Assembly: GCA_902489215.1 (NCBI GenBank)
Contig: CABTZE010000064.1
Coordinates: forward strand, 1-10,829
Direction: 5' to 3'
DNA length: 10,829 bases
Source of the DNA: an uncultured Brevibacterium sp.
GTDB lineage: Bacteria; Actinomycetota; Actinomycetes; Actinomycetales; Brevibacteriaceae
Part shown: positions 6,442 through 10,829 of the stretch, one piece after another
Layout: each line of letters opens with the position of its first letter
How positions within the stretch are numbered: the stretch's first letter is position 1
Made by a program: the position numbers and the translations under genes
The notes under the pieces: model-generated
What the model saw: only the letters and a program-made list of their open reading frames with translations
Database searches by the model: none
What the model was told of the DNA's origin: nothing

Positions 6442-6917
6442 GCAACGATCCCCAGTACGGCGGTGACCACCTCGACCGTCGCCCGGACTTCAACGAGGAC
6501 GACCCCAACGCGGTCTTCACCCTCAATCGCTGGCAGTCAGCCCGCAACGCACTGCGGTTCTACCGGATCATGGCGATCATCACCGGTGTCATGCTGCTGA
6601 TCCTCACCATTGAAATGATCTTCAAGTACCTCATCTGGGGACTCATGATGGGCGGCAACCCGGCAGAAGCGCTGACCTTCGGCAGCTTCAACGCCGCCGC
6701 GGCCGTCGCCATCGCACACGGCTGGTGCTACGTGGCCTACCTGATTGTGTGCTTTTGGCTGAACTCGCAGATGAAGTGGGGCCTGAAGAACCTTCTCGTC
6801 TTGGCGCTGGCCGGTGTTATTCCGGTCATGTCGTTCATCGTCGAAGCGAAAATCCACCGCCGCGGCGAAAAAGAACTCGACGACGCTGTTGTCGTCGCGC
6901 CGAAAACAGCCGCCTGA
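6438..6917 (+). CDS. DUF3817 domain integral membrane protein
   Basis: This is a 159-residue membrane protein of the actinobacterial DUF3817 type, whose function is not established. Residues 1-35 are acidic and hydrophilic. They are followed by the family's ARNALRFYRIMAIITGVMLL entry into helix one (about 42-61), an AHGWCYVAYL helix (about 90-109), and a third helix (about 115-135) closing on EAKI and a charged tail. The conserved His of the AHGW segment is present. The GTG at 6438 overlaps the SURF1 stop (GTGA) with GGAG at 6426-6429, indicating translational coupling. DUF3817 and SURF1 genes commonly lie near guaA in actinomycetes, as far as I recall, so the arrangement is probably ancestral and says little about function. 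Confidence 0.85.
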   Translation: MSNDPQYGGDHLDRRPDFNEDDPNAVFTLNRWQSARNALRFYRIMAIITGVMLLILTIEMIFKYLIWGLMMGGNPAEALTFGSFNAAAAVAIAHGWCYVAYLIVCFWLNSQMKWGLKNLLVLALAGVIPVMSFIVEAKIHRRGEKELDDAVVVAPKTAA

Positions 6918-6922
6918 CCACC

Positions 6923-6938
6923 TCCTGCATCGGCAGGA
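6923..6938 (+). other. Small inverted repeat between the DUF3817 gene and guaA
   Basis: TCCTGC at 6923-6928 pairs with GCAGGA at 6933-6938 around ATCG. It occupies the expected -35 zone of the guaA promoter and lacks a T tract, so an operator is as likely as an RNA hairpin. Confidence 0.35.
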
Positions 6939-6955
6939 TCGCCTCTGCGAACGCT

Positions 6956-6961
6956 TAGGAT
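6956..6961 (+). promoter_or_regulatory. -10 element, leaderless promoter of guaA
   Basis: TAGGAT fits TANNNT and ends six bases before the guaA ATG at 6968, so the first transcribed base is predicted at or very near the A of the start codon. No Shine-Dalgarno is present. This gives guaA a transcript independent of the guaB3 unit. Confidence 0.6.
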
Positions 6962-6967
6962 AGAAGC

Positions 6968-8557
<1,590 letters not shown>

Positions 8558-8581
8558 GTGGGGTGTAGGCCTCGTGGGCAT

Positions 8582-8666
8582 AAGCTGCACGTGACCCCGC
8601 CTCAGCACAATGCGCCGGCAAGCAAATGCTTGTCGGCGCGATTGCGTTTGGGCGCGGGTGCAGCTT
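8582..8666 (+). terminator. Nested hairpin behind guaA
   Basis: An outer 9-bp perfect inverted repeat, AAGCTGCAC (8582-8590) with GTGCAGCTT (8658-8666), encloses an inner stem. In the inner stem CAAT plus GCGCCGGCAAGC (8608-8623) pairs with GCTTGTCGGCGC plus ATTG (8628-8644) around AAAT, with one G-T pair and one bulged G at 8640. Only GCGTTTG follows the inner stem. It is probably the guaA 3' end or terminator, and the extra outer helix is unusual for one. Confidence 0.65.
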
Positions 8667-8673
8667 GCCGCGT

Positions 8674-8679
8674 TACCGT
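8674..8679 (+). promoter_or_regulatory. Possible -10 upstream of repeat copy A
   Basis: TACCGT fits TANNNT and would start transcription near 8686, at the left end of repeat copy A. No -35 at a normal distance was found. This is a weak call, made only because copy B has a better-placed counterpart. Confidence 0.25.
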
Positions 8680-8689
8680 CGCTCACCAG

Positions 8690-8810
8690 AAAAACTCCCG
8701 TCAGCAACAGATCCACCCGTTAGCAGTGGGCAGACTCCCGTTAGCCGGGATCCACGCCTTAGCAGCCACTGCTAAGGGGTGTTTTTGTTGCTAAAGCGTG
8801 GGGCGGTGCC
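8690..8810 (+). repeat. 121-bp direct repeat, copy A
   Basis: Copy A aligns without gaps to 8854-8974, an offset of 164, with 12 mismatches by my count (about 90% identity). The right half is almost identical and the left third carries most differences. It contains spaced TTAGC-type hexamers: GTCAGC at 8700, GTTAGC at 8719 and 8740, CTTAGC at 8758, and inverted GCTAAG at 8771 and GCTAAA at 8790. A 5-bp hairpin TCCCG/CGGGA (8736-8740 with 8746-8750) displays TTAGC in its loop, and a terminator-like hairpin with five Ts follows. No plausible coding frame spans it. Confidence 0.9.
8753..8786 (+). terminator. Terminator-like hairpin in repeat copy A
   Basis: CCTTAGCAG (8757-8765) pairs perfectly with CTGCTAAGG (8769-8777) around CCA. 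After one G-G mismatch the stem continues CAC (8753-8755) with GTG (8779-8781), directly followed by TTTTT at 8782-8786. This is a good intrinsic terminator for any + strand transcript crossing copy A. Confidence 0.8.
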
Positions 8811-8824
8811 CAGCCCCGCAGGTG

Positions 8825-8853
8825 TTGGCCCAGCCGGGCACCCTTCGTACGGT
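8825..8853 (+). promoter_or_regulatory. Candidate promoter ahead of repeat copy B
   Basis: TTGGCC at 8825-8830 and TACGGT at 8848-8853 are separated by exactly 17 bases. Transcription would begin near 8860, just inside copy B. The spacer region 8811-8853 otherwise holds only a dyad, GGTGCCC (8805-8811) with GGGCACC (8836-8842). Both hexamers are degenerate, so confidence is modest. Confidence 0.4.
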
Positions 8854-8974
8854 AAAAACACCGGTTAGCAATGAATCCACCCGTTAGCCGTGCGGAGACT
8901 CCCGTTAGCCGGGATCTGCGCCTTAGCAGCCACTGCTAAGGGGTGTTTTTGTTGCTAAGGCGTGGGGCGGTGCC
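8854..8974 (+). repeat. 121-bp direct repeat, copy B
   Basis: This is the second copy of the element at 8690-8810. The TCCCG-TTAGC-CGGGA hairpin (8900-8914) and the terminator core are unchanged. Substitutions at the base of the terminator stem (CAC to TGC) keep pairing through G-U pairs. The copy ends 56 bases before the bioY start. Together with the promoter-like pair ahead of it and the T tract, it could specify an RNA of about 90 nt (8860-8950), a hypothesis only. Confidence 0.9.
8917..8950 (+). terminator. Terminator-like hairpin in repeat copy B
   Basis: CCTTAGCAG (8921-8929) pairs with CTGCTAAGG (8933-8941) around CCA. TGC (8917-8919) can pair with GTG (8943-8945) using two G-U pairs, and TTTTT follows at 8946-8950. 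It should shield bioY from upstream transcription. Confidence 0.8.
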
Positions 8975-9000
8975 GAAGAACAATCCAGCTGATTTCTGCG

Positions 9001-9017
9001 CCTGAACACTGTTCAGG
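9001..9017 (+). promoter_or_regulatory. BioQ-type operator of bioY
   Basis: CCTGAACA and TGTTCAGG form a perfect 8-bp inverted repeat around one C. Its core TGAAC-N3-GTTCA (9003-9015) matches, from memory, the operator pattern of BioQ, the TetR-type biotin repressor of actinobacteria. It lies immediately upstream of the -10, where a bound repressor would block RNA polymerase. BioQ itself is not encoded here. Confidence 0.8.
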
Positions 9018-9023
9018 TACGAT
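9018..9023 (+). promoter_or_regulatory. -10 element, leaderless promoter of bioY
   Basis: TACGAT touches the end of the operator palindrome and ends seven bases before the ATG at 9031, so transcription should begin at the start codon. No Shine-Dalgarno is present. A -35 is not clear. Confidence 0.65.
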
Positions 9024-9030
9024 GCTCCTC

Positions 9031-9642
9031 ATGACCTCCACCAACGTTTCCGCGCCGCAGGCCGGCGCCCGCGGGCAGGGCATTTCTGCCGGCCTGTCCG
9101 TTGCTCTCGTCGCCGTGTTCGCGGCGCTGATCTGGGTGTTTGCCCTCGTGCCGCCGATTCCGGTCGGTCCGGTCGGCGTTCCGATCACTCTGCAGACCCT
9201 CATGCTGGCCTTCACCGGCATGGTGCTTGGTCCCACCCGCGGCTTCATTGCCGTGCTTCTGTACCTGGCCCTTGGCTTCCTGGGTCTTCCCGTGTTCTCA
9301 GGCGGACGAGGCGGAATCGGCGTTCTCGCCGGACCCTCGGCTGGCTTCATCATCGGCTTCCCGTTCTACACGCTGCTGTCCGGCTGGGCTGCACGCTTCG
9401 CATACCGTCGCTTCTCCGGTGCTGGCCGAGTCATCATGATGATCCTCGGTTCGCTGCTGACCGCATCGGTGCTTCTGCACTTCATGGGCATCAGCGGTAT
9501 GTCGATCAACGGCGGTATCCCGTTCGGCGCCGCTACGGTCGCCGACATGGCCTACTGGCCCGGTGACGTCATCAAGACCACCGTTGCGGCACTCCTGGCA
9601 GTCATGGTCCTGCGGGCCTTCCCGGTTCTTGTACGACGCTGA
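9031..9642 (+). CDS. bioY: Biotin transporter substrate-binding subunit BioY
   Basis: BioY is the membrane S component that binds biotin, alone or with the BioM-BioN energising module. The 203-residue product is a six-helix membrane protein with the family's landmarks: VPITLQTLML (50-59), the GLPVFSGGRGGIGVLAGPSAGF stretch (85-106, the biotin-site signature), and WPGDVIKT (176-183) before the last helix. Helices lie at about 21-40, 54-70, 72-87, 102-120, 134-152 and 182-198. The ATG at 9031 is chosen over the frame's upstream opening because it directly follows the TACGAT -10 and the BioQ-like palindrome, and it leaves a normal N terminus of about 20 soluble residues. bioM follows after 15 bases. 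Confidence 0.95.
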   Translation: MTSTNVSAPQAGARGQGISAGLSVALVAVFAALIWVFALVPPIPVGPVGVPITLQTLMLAFTGMVLGPTRGFIAVLLYLALGFLGLPVFSGGRGGIGVLAGPSAGFIIGFPFYTLLSGWAARFAYRRFSGAGRVIMMILGSLLTASVLLHFMGISGMSINGGIPFGAATVADMAYWPGDVIKTTVAALLAVMVLRAFPVLVRR

Positions 9643-9657
9643 TCTCACTCGACGCTC

Positions 9658-10440
9658 ATGGCAAACATTGTCTTTGACGGCGCCCACGCCGCTGTTCTTG
9701 ATACCGCAGAAAGCGGTTCAGAGCGCCAATGGCGCACCCTGGCAGGCCCTTTCACCTGCGAAATCAACGAGCAGCGCGTGGCCGTCATCGGTGCCAACGG
9801 TTCGGGCAAGTCGACGTTCCTGCGGATGATCAACGGCCTGACCCAGCCCACGTGGGGCAGGGTCGCCGTTGACGGCAAGGACACCGTCGATGACGGGCGC
9901 GCCGTACGCCACAACGTCGGCTTCGTGTTCACCGACCCCGCAGCCCAGCTGGTCATGCCGACCGTCATCGAAGACATCGAACTGTCACTTCGACGCATAA
10001 AAGACAAACGCGAACGGCGCGAACGATCGCTGGCCGTACTCGACGAGCTCGGACTGACTGGCCTAGCCGACCGGTCCGTATACGAACTCTCCGGCGGGCA
10101 GCGACAGCTGGTGGCGCTCGCCTCCGTCCTCACGGTTGAACCCAGCGTCCTGTTGATGGACGAACCGACAACCCTGCTCGATCTGACCAACCGCACGCTC
10201 CTGCGTGACACCCTGGACGAACTCGTCGAAAGCCGGGGCGTGCAGATCATCACCACGACCCACGACCTCGAATTCGCAGCCGATGCCGAACGCGTCCTCG
10301 TCATCGACGACGGGCAGATCGCATTCGACGGTCCCGCTGACCAGGCCATCGCCCACTACCGCGAAGCTGCAGTGTCAGCCGCCCGCGGCACCCGCAGTCG
10401 CAACACCCCACACAACCCCAGTCCGCACAGCGATGACTGA
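9658..10440 (+). CDS. bioM: ECF-type ATPase of the biotin transporter (BioM)
   Basis: BioM is the cytoplasmic ATPase that powers biotin uptake by the BioMNY energy-coupling-factor transporter. The 260-residue product shows Walker A GANGSGKST (45-53), signature LSGGQRQ (144-150), Walker B VLLMDEP (164-170) with the D-loop LLD, and the switch His202 in TTTHD. The Q-loop reads VGFVFTDPAAQL: Thr92 stands where most ECF ATPases have Gln, while the second family Gln (Gln97) is kept. The segment TTLLD replaces the more common TTGLD. The tail from about 240 is Ser/Pro/His/Arg-rich and probably disordered. No clear ribosome binding site precedes the ATG, so coupling to bioY is likely. The last eight bases overlap bioN. 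Confidence 0.93.
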   Translation: MANIVFDGAHAAVLDTAESGSERQWRTLAGPFTCEINEQRVAVIGANGSGKSTFLRMINGLTQPTWGRVAVDGKDTVDDGRAVRHNVGFVFTDPAAQLVMPTVIEDIELSLRRIKDKRERRERSLAVLDELGLTGLADRSVYELSGGQRQLVALASVLTVEPSVLLMDEPTTLLDLTNRTLLRDTLDELVESRGVQIITTTHDLEFAADAERVLVIDDGQIAFDGPADQAIAHYREAAVSAARGTRSRNTPHNPSPHSDD

Positions 10441-10829
10441 CCAACACAAGGGGAGTGGCACCTCGTCAGCCAGCGCCACCTCGCGAGCCAGCGCCGACCG
10501 GGCACACCAACCCAACCCCACCCACCAAGCGCCCCGCATGATTCCGCAGTCGGCCATGCCGAAGCCGCGCACGGTTCAGCGGCGTCGCGGTGAATTCCTC
10601 GGCGTGCAATGGCCGATTCCCGGCTGGCTGCACCGCACACCGGCGTGGGCCAAAGTCATCGCCCTGGTGCTTACCAGCCTGCCCGTGATCGTCGTGCGCG
10701 ACGCCTGGGTCAACGGGGCGGTGTTCGTCCTCATCGTGCTCATTGCACTCACCGCGCGCCTGCCGCTGGGCAGAATCGTCCTGCCGCTGCTGCGCATGTG
10801 GCCGGTCATGCTGCTTCTGGTGGTCGGCA
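10433..10829 (+). CDS. bioN: ECF transporter transmembrane subunit BioN, 5' part
   Basis: BioN (EcfT family) is the transmembrane coupling subunit linking BioM to BioY. Only the first 132 residues are in the window. From about residue 56 the sequence follows the family: LGVQWPIPGWLHRTPAWAKVIAL corresponds to the usual Pro-Gly-x-x-x-Leu-His-Arg-x-Pro-Ala-x-x-Lys entry, then membrane helices at about 72-88 and 92-108 and the start of a third. The ATG at 10433 overlaps the bioM stop in ATGACTGA. It gives a 50-55 residue polar N-terminal extension rich in Ser, Ala, His, Pro and Arg, much longer than I expect. Internal ATGs at 10538 and 10556 would give more usual N termini, so the start is uncertain. 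The identification rests on motif plus position. Confidence 0.85.
   Translation, partial: MTDQHKGSGTSSASATSRASADRAHQPNPTHQAPRMIPQSAMPKPRTVQRRRGEFLGVQWPIPGWLHRTPAWAKVIALVLTSLPVIVVRDAWVNGAVFVLIVLIALTARLPLGRIVLPLLRMWPVMLLLVVG

Noticed and set aside
8757..8777. DtxR/IdeR iron box in the TTAGC...GCTAA palindrome
   Set aside because: The iron-box pattern has TTAGG-type half sites with a different centre, and the T tract after the palindrome fits a terminator better.
8558..8794. 78-codon frame after guaA
   Set aside because: It begins directly at the guaA stop, has no ribosome binding site, and runs through hairpins and half of repeat copy A only; the frame is not preserved in copy B.
8690..8974. 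CRISPR array
   Set aside because: Only two long copies exist, with an internal terminator hairpin and one unique 43-bp spacer; no cas genes are near.
8690..8974. Actinobacterial 6C RNA
   Set aside because: That motif has two hairpin loops each with runs of six or more C. Here the conserved loop is TTAGC and no such C runs occur.
8690..8974. Insertion sequence or MITE
   Set aside because: No transposase, no terminal inverted repeats at the copy ends and no target-site duplication could be seen. A genome-wide repeat search could reopen this.
9645..10349. 234-codon frame on the - strand
   Set aside because: It is antisense to bioM, is Ser/Arg-rich without domain features, and the + strand has intact ATPase motifs.

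Overview
The window is high-GC DNA with every convincing gene on the + strand. It looks like a chromosomal segment of an actinomycete (Actinomycetota). Grounds: a GuaB3-type IMP dehydrogenase paralogue beside guaB and guaA, a DUF3817 membrane protein, a BioY-BioM-BioN biotin transporter, TANNNT-type -10 elements, several apparently leaderless genes, and short stop/start overlaps. I do not commit to a genus.

Layout. (1) 1-741: the 3' end of guaB (IMP dehydrogenase), closed by a strong intrinsic terminator at 779-818. (2) 930-4281: a thiamin operon, with an extended -10, a TPP riboswitch whose P1 helix includes the first start codon, then thiM, thiE, thiD and a TenA-family gene. (3) 4282-4459: a non-coding gap with three inverted repeats, one a 16-bp stem capped by TTCG, ending in a probable leaderless promoter. 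(4) 4460-6917: guaB3, a SURF1-family gene and a DUF3817 gene, tightly packed. (5) 6968-8557: guaA (GMP synthase), with its own apparent leaderless promoter. (6) 8558-9030: 473 bp without a coding gene. It holds a nested hairpin behind guaA and two ungapped, about 90% identical 121-bp direct repeats. Each repeat ends in an intrinsic-terminator-like hairpin, and each is preceded by a TANNNT hexamer. (7) 9031-10829: bioY, bioM and a truncated bioN behind a leaderless promoter with a palindrome matching the published BioQ operator pattern.

How the genes fit together. guaB and guaA form the two-step route IMP -> XMP -> GMP, and guaB3 is a related enzyme of less certain role. The thi operon, inserted between guaB and guaB3, salvages thiazole (ThiM) and pyrimidine (ThiD, TenA) and joins them (ThiE). 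No de novo gene such as thiC or thiG is present here. bioYMN imports biotin. SURF1 is a cytochrome oxidase assembly factor, and its link to the purine genes looks positional only.

Most of the window is ordinary housekeeping DNA. The least explained part is the tandem repeat between guaA and bioY, which could be a pair of duplicated small-RNA genes. The structured tenA-guaB3 gap, the P1/start-codon overlap in the riboswitch, the Cys-to-Ser change in GuaB3 and the Thr in the BioM Q-loop also deserve a second look.
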